A DNA stretch of 64,000 nt from Lachnospiraceae bacterium (GTDB taxonomy: Bacteria; Bacillota; Clostridia; Lachnospirales; Lachnospiraceae), in assembly GCA_017430085.1 (NCBI GenBank), contig JAFRNR010000022.1, forward strand, positions 1 through 64,000, given 5' to 3'. Under the pieces are notes generated by a model, which worked only from the letters and a program-made list of their open reading frames with translations, searched no databases and was not told the DNA's origin. Both the position numbers and the translations under genes were made by a program. Positions 1 to 8,194 of the stretch are shown here, one piece after another (the first letter of the stretch is position 1; every line of letters begins with the position of its first letter).

Positions 1-1
1 C

Positions 2-1126
2 ACGAAGTTCTTCCCTGAACTCACCGCTTATAAGGGCGTGACGGTCCGGCATCTGCTGACCCACACGAGCGGCATTCCCGATTATTTTGACGATGCGGAT
101 TGGTTTATCAAGATCTGGAAAGAAGAGAAACGGGTGCCGGGCAACGACGAGATCCCGCGCTTCCTCTGCGAAACCGAGGCGAAACCGTACTTCGCCCCGG
201 GGGAAGGCCTGCATTACTCCAACACCGGTTACAACCTGCTGGCGCTGCTCGTGGAGCGGCTCTCCGGCGTTCCCTTTGAAGAGTTCCTGCAGAAGAACAT
301 TTTCGAGCCCGCAGGGATGACTTCCACCCGCTACTGCCATATCCGCCGGGATGGTGTTCCGTTTGACAATTACGCGCGGGCAACGGTGTATGATGACGGA
401 AAATGCGTGGCTGACATCGACTCCGCAGAGGAAGGCGACGTGGTCGCCTTTGACGGTCTGAACGGCGACGATTACGTGTACACCAACATCTTTGACATGC
501 TCAGATGGGACAGGGCGCTTCGTGAAGGCAAGGTTCTTACCTTGGAAGAGCAGAAGCTCATGTACACCCCCGCAAAACTGAACAGCGGCGAGGATGCTGT
601 TTACGATGAGGATGATAGGCTTGGCTACGGTTTCGGCTGGGCTATTGGCCGTGACGAGGAGCATGGGCTCGTCGTCAGCCACAGCGGCGGCATGCCGGGC
701 GTTGCTACCTGGTTCGAGCGTTTCATTGACGCGGACAGGGTCCTTGTGATCCTCAGCTGCAGGGATTACAGGGATGTCAGAGCGTATCTGGGCTACTGGG
801 ATGGCATGGAAGCGGTCGCAAGGGACAAGGAACCCGGGCCCATCGTCTCCATCGAGGATATCGCGGTCAAGGATCCCGACAAGTCAAAATGGGAGAGCTT
901 CTGCGGCAAATATGAGCACCCCGGGGATGCCGACTTCATCGTTGACGAGGTCTTCATGAAAGACGGCGAGCTCCATGCCAAGGCCATAGACGAAGACGGG
1001 GATGAGATGAGCTTCCGGCTCTATCCCATCGGAGAGAACGAATTCGGCCGCAAGGGCGGCCTGCTGAAGCTGAAATTCGGCGACGGCTGCCTGATGTTAG
1101 ACGATCATACCTGCAAAAAGCTGTAA
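2..1126 (+). CDS. Serine hydrolase, beta-lactamase class C/PBP fold (5' partial)
   Basis: This is the C-terminal part of a penicillin-binding-protein-like serine hydrolase (AmpC/esterase superfamily), probably a peptidase or esterase of unknown substrate. The reading frame is open to the left edge, so the start and the SxxK nucleophile motif lie outside the window. The visible part has the family block VRHLLTHTSG, the second catalytic motif as YSNTGY, and SHSGG in place of the KTG box. About 100 residues follow the catalytic domain and look like the small beta domain often appended in this family. No signal peptide can be judged. The family assignment is firm; the substrate is not known. Confidence 0.85.
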   Translation, partial: TKFFPELTAYKGVTVRHLLTHTSGIPDYFDDADWFIKIWKEEKRVPGNDEIPRFLCETEAKPYFAPGEGLHYSNTGYNLLALLVERLSGVPFEEFLQKNIFEPAGMTSTRYCHIRRDGVPFDNYARATVYDDGKCVADIDSAEEGDVVAFDGLNGDDYVYTNIFDMLRWDRALREGKVLTLEEQKLMYTPAKLNSGEDAVYDEDDRLGYGFGWAIGRDEEHGLVVSHSGGMPGVATWFERFIDADRVLVILSCRDYRDVRAYLGYWDGMEAVARDKEPGPIVSIEDIAVKDPDKSKWESFCGKYEHPGDADFIVDEVFMKDGELHAKAIDEDGDEMSFRLYPIGENEFGRKGGLLKLKFGDGCLMLDDHTCKKL

Positions 1127-1179
1127 GAGTACTGAAAAGAGCGGCGGGGCGTGATCCCCGCCGCCCGAAAAGAGGAACC

Positions 1180-1533
1180 ATGAACAGGGAATACAGAATA
1201 GAGGATCTGACGGAAGAAGAGGCTGTCTATATTGGTGAAAAAATCAATGAGATCGTGCCGCGCGAGGTGGGTGCGGACGAAGAAGAATTCATTCTCAAAG
1301 TTGAGAACGAAAACGGCGAGATCGTCGGCGGATGTATCGCGGAAGCTTACGAATACCGCTGGTCGAGGATGTTTCTTGACACGCTTTGGGTGGATGAACG
1401 CAATCGGCATCATGGGATCGGCTCTATGATCATCCATGAAGTCGAGCGGATCGCAAGTGAGAAGGGCTGTCGGGTTGTGACGCTCGGCACCGCGAGCTAT
1501 ATGGCAAGACCCTTCTATGAAAAACACGGCTAA
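1180..1533 (+). pseudogene. GNAT N-acetyltransferase, probably broken at its 3' end
   Basis: The 117-residue product begins with a good GNAT fold, including the acetyl-CoA loop in RNRHHGIGS and the late FYEKHG block. It stops with TAA exactly where this family normally continues with Tyr and two more strands. Reading on past the stop gives GVVSVQ, which matches the usual continuation, and then a second stop. This suggests one nonsense change plus further decay. The ribosome site AGAGGAACC lies just before the ATG, and the preceding hydrolase ends about 50 bases upstream. A functional truncated protein cannot be excluded. Confidence 0.55.
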
Positions 1534-1611
1534 GGCGTTGTATCTGTACAATGAGGCGGCTGAGGTGTATTTTAACAAGGTGGATTGAACCGATAGCCGT
1601 CTAAACTAATC

Positions 1612-1645
1612 AATCGCCGGACGGGAAACCGTCCGGCGATTTCGG
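1612..1645. terminator. Rho-independent terminator-like hairpin
   Basis: A perfect 13-bp stem (AATCGCCGGACGG with its complement) closed by a GAAA tetraloop and followed by TTT. It lies between the broken GNAT and the convergent regulator gene and could serve either strand. Confidence 0.75.
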
Positions 1646-1746
1646 TGCGGCAACTATTTATCCTTAACAAGGAAGAAGAGAAAGCTATCGAAAAAGATGC
1701 TCGGGCAATACTTTTGGCGCGATGTGCAAGAGTAGCATCGCCATCA

Positions 1747-2244
1747 TTAGCTGCTGTACCCATCATACAACCCCGACGCTTCTTTGATCTCCCTCAAATC
1801 CCTCTGCATCGTCCTCAACGTATACTTCCTCATCCTCGCTTTCTCCGCCAACTCCTTATAATGCGCCGCCGCCACCGGCTCATCATCATCCTCCTCCTCA
1901 AAAAACCACGGCTCCTTCTCCTCCAGCAGCTGCGACAGCCTGATCAGCCTCGTCAGATGGTTCAGATGAGACCCTCTCGGGAAAATGGACAGTTCCACGC
2001 TGTCGATCAGCCCCTCCGTGCAGAATTCGCTCCGCCCTTCCCGCCCGGAATGATGGATCTCGCTTTCGGAGAAGATCTCCCTGATATCGCTTACATACCG
2101 GAAAAGAGTTCTTTCAGATACGTGAAGCATCTCCATGACGTTTTCGCACAGAAACGCCTCCTCCCGATATAAGAGGAAATACAGAAACAATTCCATGACG
2201 GTCTTGCTCGGCCCGTCCTTTTTGCGTCTTCCCGGAATCTCCAT
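1747..2244 (-). CDS. DeoR/WYL-like helix-turn-helix regulator
   Basis: A 165-residue protein with an N-terminal helix-turn-helix around residues 30-60 (VSERTLFRYVSDI), typical of DeoR and WYL-family repressors. A second helix-turn-helix-like stretch near the C terminus (YTLRTMQRDLREI) again resembles the DNA-binding start of WYL proteins. The middle is acidic and carries no recognisable ligand-binding WYL domain, so the effector is unknown. The protein is shorter than a full WYL regulator (about 300 residues), and could be a truncated one or a compact two-HTH regulator. It is transcribed away from the FtsH-like gene, whose expression it might control. Confidence 0.6.
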   Translation of the reverse strand: MEIPGRRKKDGPSKTVMELFLYFLLYREEAFLCENVMEMLHVSERTLFRYVSDIREIFSESEIHHSGREGRSEFCTEGLIDSVELSIFPRGSHLNHLTRLIRLSQLLEEKEPWFFEEEDDDEPVAAAHYKELAEKARMRKYTLRTMQRDLREIKEASGLYDGYSS

Positions 2245-2402
2245 ATCAGCCGGCCTCCCTGCTTTCTGACCTCATCTTATCGCCACGACAACAGTTTGTC
2301 AATCTTGCAGAAATTAATTTGATATTCTACCCGTGGATCTGCTAAAAATATATCCGCGTGGCCCGCGGACACCCTCAAATCTCACGAAAGAAAGGAAACG
2401 AT

Positions 2403-3686
2403 ATGCACGAATTTGACTCAATCATCGGTTACGACGCCATCAAGCAGGAACTTATGCAAATCAGCGACGCCCTGAAAAACGCGGACGCCTACACGCAGCT
2501 CGGCGTGCAGCCGCCCCGCGGCCTGATGCTTTACGGCGAGCCCGGCGTGGGCAAGAGCATGATGGCCGCCGCCCTTATCGAAGCCGGCGGCCGGAAGGCG
2601 TTCGCCTGCCGCAAGGACAAGCCGGACGGGGAATTCGTGGGGCAAATCACCGCGACCTTTGAGGCGGCGAAAGCGGCCGCGCCGTCCATCGTCTTTCTGG
2701 ACGACATGGACAAGTTCGCGAACGGGGACGAGAAGCACCCGGACGCGGAAGAATACGTTACGGTCCAGTCCTGCATCGACGGGTGCAAAGGCGCAGACGT
2801 TTTTGTCCTGGCCACCGTCAATAACATCGACAACCTGCCGGATTCGCTCTGCCGCGCGGGCCGCTTTGACCGCATTATTGAGGTCAGAAACCCGTCCGGG
2901 GAGGACGCGGAAAAAATCATCGCGCACTATATCGCCGGGAAGAAATTCGTGGGCGACATCGATGCGCGGACCGTGGCCCGCCTGATGGACGGTCATTCCT
3001 GTGCGGAACTCGAGACCCTCATCAACGAGGCGGGGCTCTACGCGGGCTACGAACGGTCTCCGGAAATCACGATGGACCATTTCATGAAAGCGATTCTCCA
3101 CACGGTCTTCGACGTGCCGAACGAGGAAATCACAGCATTCGGCCGGGGCGGGAACGAGCGGCAGGACTTTGTCCAGGTGGCCTACCACGAGGCCGGGCAC
3201 GCTGTGGTCAGCGAAGTCCTGGAACCGGGCAGTGTGACGATGGTCTCTGCTTTTGCACAGGACGGGGAAAACAGGGGCTTCACCCGCTGCTGGACGGATA
3301 ACCGGGTACGGGCCATGGACCGCATGGAACACCGCATCATCCGGGCGCTGGGCGGCGCGGCGGCCAGCGAGCAGGTCTTCGGCTGCTTTGACCCCGGCTG
3401 CGCCCGGGACCTGGACCAGGCATTCAATGTGGTCTGGCGCCTGGTCACGGACAACTGCACCTGCGGCTTCCACCTGCACAACAACGGCCGGGACTCCGAG
3501 GACTTGCGCGCAAGGCAGGAACAGGCGGCCGCGGCGGAAGTGGAACGCTATTACCGCAAGGCCAAGGAAATCCTGACGCAGAACAGGGACCTGCTGGAAG
3601 GCATCGCGCAGGGTCTGATGCGGAAAGGCATCCTGACGGCGGAAGATATCGCGGCCATCCGGAAGGACTGCGGGAAGGCTGCCTGA
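2403..3686 (+). CDS. FtsH-like AAA+ zinc metalloprotease without membrane segments
   Basis: An ATP-dependent protease of the FtsH/M41 type. The AAA+ module has Walker A GEPGVGKS (residues 45-52), Walker B IVFLDD (96-101) and the second region of homology with GRFDR (153-157). The M41 peptidase module has the zinc motif HEAGH (262-266) and a likely third zinc ligand, Asp, in ARDLDQA near 336. FtsH normally starts with two transmembrane helices and runs to about 600-650 residues; this one is 427 residues and starts directly in the AAA+ module, so it should be soluble. The ATG at 2403 follows AAAGGAAACGAT; a GTG 45 bases upstream is in frame but lacks a ribosome site. Confidence 0.85.
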   Translation: MHEFDSIIGYDAIKQELMQISDALKNADAYTQLGVQPPRGLMLYGEPGVGKSMMAAALIEAGGRKAFACRKDKPDGEFVGQITATFEAAKAAAPSIVFLDDMDKFANGDEKHPDAEEYVTVQSCIDGCKGADVFVLATVNNIDNLPDSLCRAGRFDRIIEVRNPSGEDAEKIIAHYIAGKKFVGDIDARTVARLMDGHSCAELETLINEAGLYAGYERSPEITMDHFMKAILHTVFDVPNEEITAFGRGGNERQDFVQVAYHEAGHAVVSEVLEPGSVTMVSAFAQDGENRGFTRCWTDNRVRAMDRMEHRIIRALGGAAASEQVFGCFDPGCARDLDQAFNVVWRLVTDNCTCGFHLHNNGRDSEDLRARQEQAAAAEVERYYRKAKEILTQNRDLLEGIAQGLMRKGILTAEDIAAIRKDCGKAA

Positions 3687-3699
3687 CAGCGGAAGAGAA

Positions 3700-3729
3700 G
3701 GGGCGGCGGTTTTTATTTCTGCCGCCCCC
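3700..3729. terminator. GC-rich hairpin after the FtsH-like gene
   Basis: Stem GGGGCGGC/GCCGCCCC around a 13-base loop, 14 bases after the stop codon. There is no good T-run, so termination is uncertain. Confidence 0.4.
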
Positions 3730-3795
3730 GTGTTATCCTGTGCAGGAAAAACGTGAGGATCGTAAAAAGGATGAATACGTATAAGCGCGATAGTA

Positions 3796-3804
3796 TGCTA
3801 TAAT
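3796..3804 (+). promoter_or_regulatory. Extended -10 promoter
   Basis: TGCTATAAT is a consensus extended -10 element, 29 bases before the start codon of the esterase-macrodomain gene. The matching -35 region is poor, as is usual for extended -10 promoters. Confidence 0.5.
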
Positions 3805-3832
3805 AATAAAAAGCCCAAAGAAAGGGAATGCG

Positions 3833-4972
3833 ATGAAGATCCTTTATATCCACGGACTTGGGTCCGGCAAGAACAGCGAAACACCGAAACGGCTGCGGAA
3901 TGCGCTTCCGGAGGCGGAGGTCCTCTCCCCGGAGATCCCGATCGATCCGGCAGAAGCCATGCGGTTCCTGGAACAAAACTTCCTGAACGACACGAGTATC
4001 GATCTGGTGGTCGGTTCTTCCCTGGGCGGCTTTTACAGCCTGCTGCTGAAGCATCACAAAAAACTGCTGGCCAATCCGGCGCTGCTTGCGGACGAGGACA
4101 TTAAGCGCGGGATCGGTCTCGGCGTGCAGGAGTTTCTGAGCGAGAGAGAGAACGGTGCGAAGACTTATGTGATCGATCAGGCCTTTATCCGGGGGCTGGC
4201 CGCGATCCGCGCCAAAATCTTTGATTCCGACCCGCTGCGCCCCGGTGCGCCGGCCCCGGAGCAGGTGAAAAACACCTGGGCCATCTTTGCGCGCAGCGAC
4301 GAGCTGCTGGCGCACTATGACGACTTCTGCCGCCTGTTCCGGCCGGACCATGCATTCCGCATGGAAGGGGAGCACCGCGTCAGCGCGGCAAACATGCAGG
4401 AGGACATCGTTCCGCTGATTCGGAAGATCATGGAGGACAAGAGTATGGATCAGAAACAGAACAATGGGATCGATATCAAAATAGCAGATATTACGGCTCT
4501 GAACACGGATGCGATCGTCAATGCCGCGAATGAAGGCCTCTGGGCCGGCGGCGGTGTCTGCGGCGCCATCTTCTGTGCTGCGGGGCACGAAAAACTGCAG
4601 AAAGCCTGCAGCGCCATCGGCCACTGCGACACCGGCTCCGCCGTGATCACCCCCGGGTTTGCCCTGAAGGCGAAATACGTCATCCACGCCGTCGGACCCG
4701 TCTGGCGCGGCGGAGAGGACCATGAGGAGGAGAAACTGTACGGCGCGTACTTCCGGTCGCTGGAACTGGCGCTGGAAAACGGCTGCCGGTCCGTCGCGTT
4801 CCCGCTGATCTCGTCCGGGATCTTCGGCTATCCGAAAAAGCAGGCCTGGGAAGTGGCGGTCAGGGCCTGCCGGGATTTCTTCGATAAACATCCGGAGGCG
4901 GGGATGCAGGTGACGTTCGCAGTGCTGAATGAGGGAATTGCAATGCTCGGGAAGAAAGTGCTGGGAGAGTAA
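3833..4972 (+). CDS. YqiA-like alpha/beta hydrolase fused to a macrodomain
   Basis: A two-domain protein of 379 residues. Residues 1-200 are a small YqiA/esterase-type alpha/beta hydrolase: YIHGLGSG oxyanion strand, nucleophile elbow GSSLGG with Ser63, and a plausible catalytic His in HRVS near 181. Residues 212-379 are a macrodomain with NAAN (230-233), the phosphate loop GGGVCGAI (239-246) and SSGIFGYP, which fits an ADP-ribose or O-acetyl-ADP-ribose binder or hydrolase. Both active regions look intact. The join is a short polar linker. An internal ATG at 4444 (MDQKQ) could also start the macrodomain alone, although no strong ribosome site precedes it. The gene stands alone between an extended -10 promoter and a terminator. 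Confidence 0.85.
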   Translation: MKILYIHGLGSGKNSETPKRLRNALPEAEVLSPEIPIDPAEAMRFLEQNFLNDTSIDLVVGSSLGGFYSLLLKHHKKLLANPALLADEDIKRGIGLGVQEFLSERENGAKTYVIDQAFIRGLAAIRAKIFDSDPLRPGAPAPEQVKNTWAIFARSDELLAHYDDFCRLFRPDHAFRMEGEHRVSAANMQEDIVPLIRKIMEDKSMDQKQNNGIDIKIADITALNTDAIVNAANEGLWAGGGVCGAIFCAAGHEKLQKACSAIGHCDTGSAVITPGFALKAKYVIHAVGPVWRGGEDHEEEKLYGAYFRSLELALENGCRSVAFPLISSGIFGYPKKQAWEVAVRACRDFFDKHPEAGMQVTFAVLNEGIAMLGKKVLGE

Positions 4973-5015
4973 TAGCATGGCGGTCGACGACGTCATTTCT
5001 AAAAAGACGAAAAAC

Positions 5016-5046
5016 AAAAGCCTTCTGTCAGAACGGAAGGCTTTTT
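5016..5046 (+). terminator. Rho-independent terminator
   Basis: Perfect 10-bp stem AAAAGCCTTC/GAAGGCTTTT with a 10-base loop, ending in five T, 44 bases after the macrodomain stop codon. Confidence 0.85.
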
Positions 5047-5089
5047 CAGTCGACTGTCAGACCCTGAGTTTTTTTTGCTTGTAATTAAT

Positions 5090-5119
5090 TTGAATTTCCC
5101 CCTCCCGAAGTGTTATGAT
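5090..5119 (+). promoter_or_regulatory. Sigma-70-type promoter for the PolC-like operon
   Basis: TTGAAT, an 18-base spacer and TATGAT, ending 43 bases before the first gene of the operon. It follows the terminator of the previous gene directly. Confidence 0.5.
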
Positions 5120-5162
5120 CCTTCCTGCGTGAGGGACCGCACACGAGAAAGGAAGGTGCTGC

Positions 5163-5408
5163 ATGACCTACATTTTGCTGGACGAGAACGGAAAATTTCT
5201 GGCTGAACGGCAGTATATCGCGCGCATCAGCCTGTTCATGGACGAGCACGGCAAGCGGCCGGCGCCGGGGGTGACCTACAGGCTGGTCTGCTCCCTGGGC
5301 GCTCCCGAGATGGCGGTGACGTCCGAGACGACGATGGCTGACCTGCGCGCTTTCAGCGATGAATGCGAGGAAGAAAAGGAATATCTCTCCGACCTGTTCG
5401 ATGATTAG
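5163..5408 (+). CDS. Small acidic hypothetical protein
   Basis: An 81-residue protein with a strongly acidic C terminus (ECEEEKEYLSDLFDD). It has no transmembrane segment, cysteine cluster or motif that I recognise. The ATG follows GAAAGGAAGGTGCTGC, a good ribosome site. It is the first gene after a promoter and lies 42 bases before the PolC-like gene, so it is probably the leader gene of a four-gene operon. Its acidity would suit a DNA-mimic or a protein-binding partner, but that is only a guess. Confidence 0.65.
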   Translation: MTYILLDENGKFLAERQYIARISLFMDEHGKRPAPGVTYRLVCSLGAPEMAVTSETTMADLRAFSDECEEEKEYLSDLFDD

Positions 5409-5450
5409 ATTTCGCACATCCTCCGTGCTGCACTGACTTCCGGAAGAAGA

Positions 5451-6734
5451 ATGGAAAGGACAACTGTAATGATAAAATCGGAATCCGCCATGCTGCGCGG
5501 CCTGCAGCTGGCCGGTATCATCAAACTGAAAACTCTGTATCCGGCGGGAACGCCGGACGCGGTCCATGAGCGCTTGGAGCGGGAATGGCAACGGATGCGG
5601 GAATGCGGGCAGACGGAAGACTTTTATGTGTTCCAGGCGCTGGCGGAGGCGGCGCGGCGCACGGGAAGCCCGTTCAATCTTCGCGGCCCCGGGAACGCGT
5701 CCCTGCTGGTTTTTCTTTTGCATGACTCTGCCGTCGACCCCATGCCGGCATATTATTACTGCAAAAACTGCGGGTATTATGAAGAAATACCGGACGTTCT
5801 CTTCGGCCTGGACGCAGAAGACAGGCCGTGCCCCCGCTGCGGGACCGTGATGACGGGACAGGGGTTTTCTCTCCCGGAAGAGTTTGCCTGGCGGGACGGA
5901 AAAGGGGTGGACCTGTTCGAAATAACGGCCCGCATGCCGGCGGCCTCCATCCTGTCGGAACTGAAAAGGCATTACGGAAACAGGGCGGCCAAACTGGCGG
6001 AATACGCGGCCGACGGGCAGGGCAGGCCTGTCTGCACCCTGGAAGACTGCGTCCGCCGCTTCGTCATTTTCCCGGAGGGGAAAACGGTCAAAGACTATCC
6101 GGATCTTGCGGTCCGGTGCGGCAGGGAAAAGGCGGTCTGCGCGCCGCCGGAGGAACTGGACCGGCTGGGGACACGGAGATGGACGTTTGTCCGCTGGATG
6201 AATTATCCCCTGGGAGGCCATGCGAACATGTCGCTGCGCGGCGTCATGCCCATGCCGGAGCTGATGGAGAAACTGAGAGGCCGGGTCGGGATCCCGGATC
6301 TTCTGCCCCATGGCGAAGTGCTGTCCTGGGGCGGCAATGCGACACGGATGCGCCGGGCCTGGCAGCGCATGCAGGAAGAGACGCCGGAGTCGTTCTATGA
6401 ACTGACAGAAGCGGTGTGCTATTCGCACAGTACATGGAGGCTGCCATACCCGGCCGATGACGGGCCTGTCTTTTCCTCGCGAGAAGGGCTTTACCACCTG
6501 CTTGTCCGGAACGGGATACCGGGGCCGGATGCTTTCCGGATCGCGGAATTTGTCCGGAAAGGCCGGGCGGCGGATCCGGCGCGCCGGGAAGAGTGGCAGA
6601 AATATCTGGATGCGTTCCCCATACCGGAGACTGTGCGGGCAGATGCGGAGAATTGCCGGTATCTCTGGTCACAGGCGGTGGTGCTTCCGACGGTGACGGA
6701 CGCCATCGCGAGCGCGGGCCGGAGAAAGATTTAA
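5451..6734 (+). CDS. Degenerate PolC-like protein (DNA polymerase III palm/finger region)
   Basis: A 427-residue protein that aligns by eye with the palm-to-fingers part of Gram-positive PolC. Landmarks in order: ERLEREWQRMRECG (PolC region before the palm), RGPGNASLLVFL in place of the RGSVGSS palm loop, the zinc ribbon CKNC...CPRC (Cys104, 107, 127, 130), PEEFAW in place of PFETFLGF, then TPESFYELTEAVCYSH and AFRIAEFVRKGR, both very close to PolC. The catalytic PDIDLN motif is replaced by GVDLFEI, so one Asp of the pair appears lost, and the exonuclease, PHP and OB modules are absent. A non-polymerising derivative is likely. An alternative ATG lies at 5469. It is followed closely by a phosphoesterase gene. 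Confidence 0.75.
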   Translation: MERTTVMIKSESAMLRGLQLAGIIKLKTLYPAGTPDAVHERLEREWQRMRECGQTEDFYVFQALAEAARRTGSPFNLRGPGNASLLVFLLHDSAVDPMPAYYYCKNCGYYEEIPDVLFGLDAEDRPCPRCGTVMTGQGFSLPEEFAWRDGKGVDLFEITARMPAASILSELKRHYGNRAAKLAEYAADGQGRPVCTLEDCVRRFVIFPEGKTVKDYPDLAVRCGREKAVCAPPEELDRLGTRRWTFVRWMNYPLGGHANMSLRGVMPMPELMEKLRGRVGIPDLLPHGEVLSWGGNATRMRRAWQRMQEETPESFYELTEAVCYSHSTWRLPYPADDGPVFSSREGLYHLLVRNGIPGPDAFRIAEFVRKGRAADPARREEWQKYLDAFPIPETVRADAENCRYLWSQAVVLPTVTDAIASAGRRKI

Positions 6735-6753
6735 AAATGAGAGCGGTGGAATA

Positions 6754-7458
6754 ATGATCTATGTGACATCGGACCTGCACGGCTGTTATGACAAATTCAT
6801 GCGCCTGCTGAAAATGATCGGCCTGAAAGCGGACGATACGCTCTACATTCTGGGCGATCTGGTCGACCGGGGTCCGGAAAACGCGGACACGGTCATTGCC
6901 GCGGCTTCCCGGAAAAATATCCGTGTTTTGATGGGAAATCACGATTATCTGGCTTCCCTGATGATCCAAATATTCTGCATGGATGACGGCCCGGAGGATC
7001 CGGAAACGCTCCGGGCGAAAGCCCCCGAACTGTGGGACATCCGGGAGATGTGGCTTTCCGACGGCGGCGAAGCCACCCGGGCCGAGATCATGCGGCAGCC
7101 CAGACAGGTCAGGGACGTGATCCGGCGTTTCCTGGGCAGACAGCCTGTTTTTGAGGAAATCACGGTGAACGGACAGACTTACCATCTGTCTCATTCCGTC
7201 CCGGGCCGGGAAAAACTGCTGGACACGGAGCACTGGGACCTGAGCGATTTCCTGTTCGGGCGCCCGGAATATGACAAGGTCTATTTCCCGGACAAGATCC
7301 TGGTGACGGGGCATACCCCGACGGGCCTGATCGATGAAGCGTCGGCGGGCCGGATCTGGAAGAAGAACAATCATATCGCGGTGGATTGCGGCGCCGTTTT
7401 CGGAGGTCCGCTCGGCTGCATCTGTCTGGATACGGGAGAGGAATTTTACGCGGAATGA
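6754..7458 (+). CDS. Calcineurin-like metallophosphoesterase
   Basis: A 234-residue metallophosphoesterase of the bacterial PPP/ApaH-like type. All metal-binding motifs are visible: DLHG (Asp7, His9), GDLVDRG (34-40), GNHD (61-64), a His in LSHS, and GHTPTG near the C terminus. Such enzymes act as protein Ser/Thr phosphatases or as dinucleoside tetraphosphatases; the sequence does not decide between them. It has no signal peptide and is cytoplasmic. It starts 19 bases after the PolC-like gene and is followed 22 bases later by the LRR gene, so it should share their transcript. Confidence 0.9.
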   Translation: MIYVTSDLHGCYDKFMRLLKMIGLKADDTLYILGDLVDRGPENADTVIAAASRKNIRVLMGNHDYLASLMIQIFCMDDGPEDPETLRAKAPELWDIREMWLSDGGEATRAEIMRQPRQVRDVIRRFLGRQPVFEEITVNGQTYHLSHSVPGREKLLDTEHWDLSDFLFGRPEYDKVYFPDKILVTGHTPTGLIDEASAGRIWKKNNHIAVDCGAVFGGPLGCICLDTGEEFYAE

Positions 7459-7480
7459 ACGGATATCGACGGGAGGGATC

Positions 7481-8128
7481 ATGATCAAATTTTCAGAGTA
7501 TAAAAAGGTGATTGACAGTACGCCGGAAACAGAAGGATTGGAATTTAAGTCCCGGTATTTCTGGCATAATATGTGGCGATATCCGAGGATATTGGTTTCT
7601 TTAGGAGACAATAAGGATCCCGTTATCCGTGTTCCGGCCGAAGTTGAGACACAGTACAACTGCAAGCCGCCTGTAACGGCTGTTTCGGGGAGTGCTTTTC
7701 GGGGAAATGAGACCGTTACGGATATTATCCTTCCGCCAAGTGTGTCCAGTATCGGAACAGGGGCTTTTGCCAACTGCACTCATCTTAAACGGATCACGAT
7801 CCCGAAAAAGGTGACGTGTATCCCGGAAGCGGCTTTCGGCAATTGCCGGGAGCTGGAGGATATTTATTATGAGGGCAGCAGAGAAGAATGGAGCCGGGTC
7901 AGGATCGTGCACGAAAAGCACGAGGTGGGACTGACCGGCGAACTGATCCCGGGGACGCCGGTGGAGGTGGTGAGGGATGAAAGACTGGAGCACATTCCGG
8001 GGAATGAAGCGCTGTACTGCTGCAACATCCATCTGAACTGCGATCTGGGCGAGAGCGGAGCGGATCCGCAACTGCACCTGTATGTCGGAGGGAAGGAGAT
8101 CACGGAGGCATTCACGGTAAAAGGGTAA
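7481..8128 (+). CDS. BspA-type leucine-rich-repeat protein, short and cytoplasmic
   Basis: A 215-residue protein with LRR_5/BspA-type repeats in its middle (VSSIGTGAFANCTHLKRIT and IPEAAFGNCRELEDIYY). Most members are secreted surface proteins; this one has no signal peptide or anchor, so it is probably intracellular and may bind protein partners. The C-terminal 60 residues contain CCNIHLNCDL and no known motif. The chosen ATG at 7481 sits behind GGGAGGGATC; a longer in-frame extension overlaps the previous gene and has no ribosome site. It is the last gene of the PolC-like operon. Confidence 0.7.
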   Translation: MIKFSEYKKVIDSTPETEGLEFKSRYFWHNMWRYPRILVSLGDNKDPVIRVPAEVETQYNCKPPVTAVSGSAFRGNETVTDIILPPSVSSIGTGAFANCTHLKRITIPKKVTCIPEAAFGNCRELEDIYYEGSREEWSRVRIVHEKHEVGLTGELIPGTPVEVVRDERLEHIPGNEALYCCNIHLNCDLGESGADPQLHLYVGGKEITEAFTVKG

Positions 8129-8159
8129 TACCATGGCGGGCAGCGCGGTCGTTTTCGTG

Positions 8160-8188
8160 TTTACTATTGATGATTCGTCTAGTATATT
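8160..8188 (+). promoter_or_regulatory. Promoter positioned for a leaderless transcript
   Basis: TTTACT, a 17-base spacer and TATATT. The -10 box ends only six bases before the ATG at 8195, and no Shine-Dalgarno sequence lies between them, so transcription would start at or very near the start codon. Confidence 0.5.
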
Positions 8189-8194
8189 AAGAAT

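Noticed and set aside
2358-2402. A GTG start 15 codons before the FtsH-like ATG.
   Set aside because: No ribosome site precedes it, while AAAGGAAACGAT fits the ATG at 2403.
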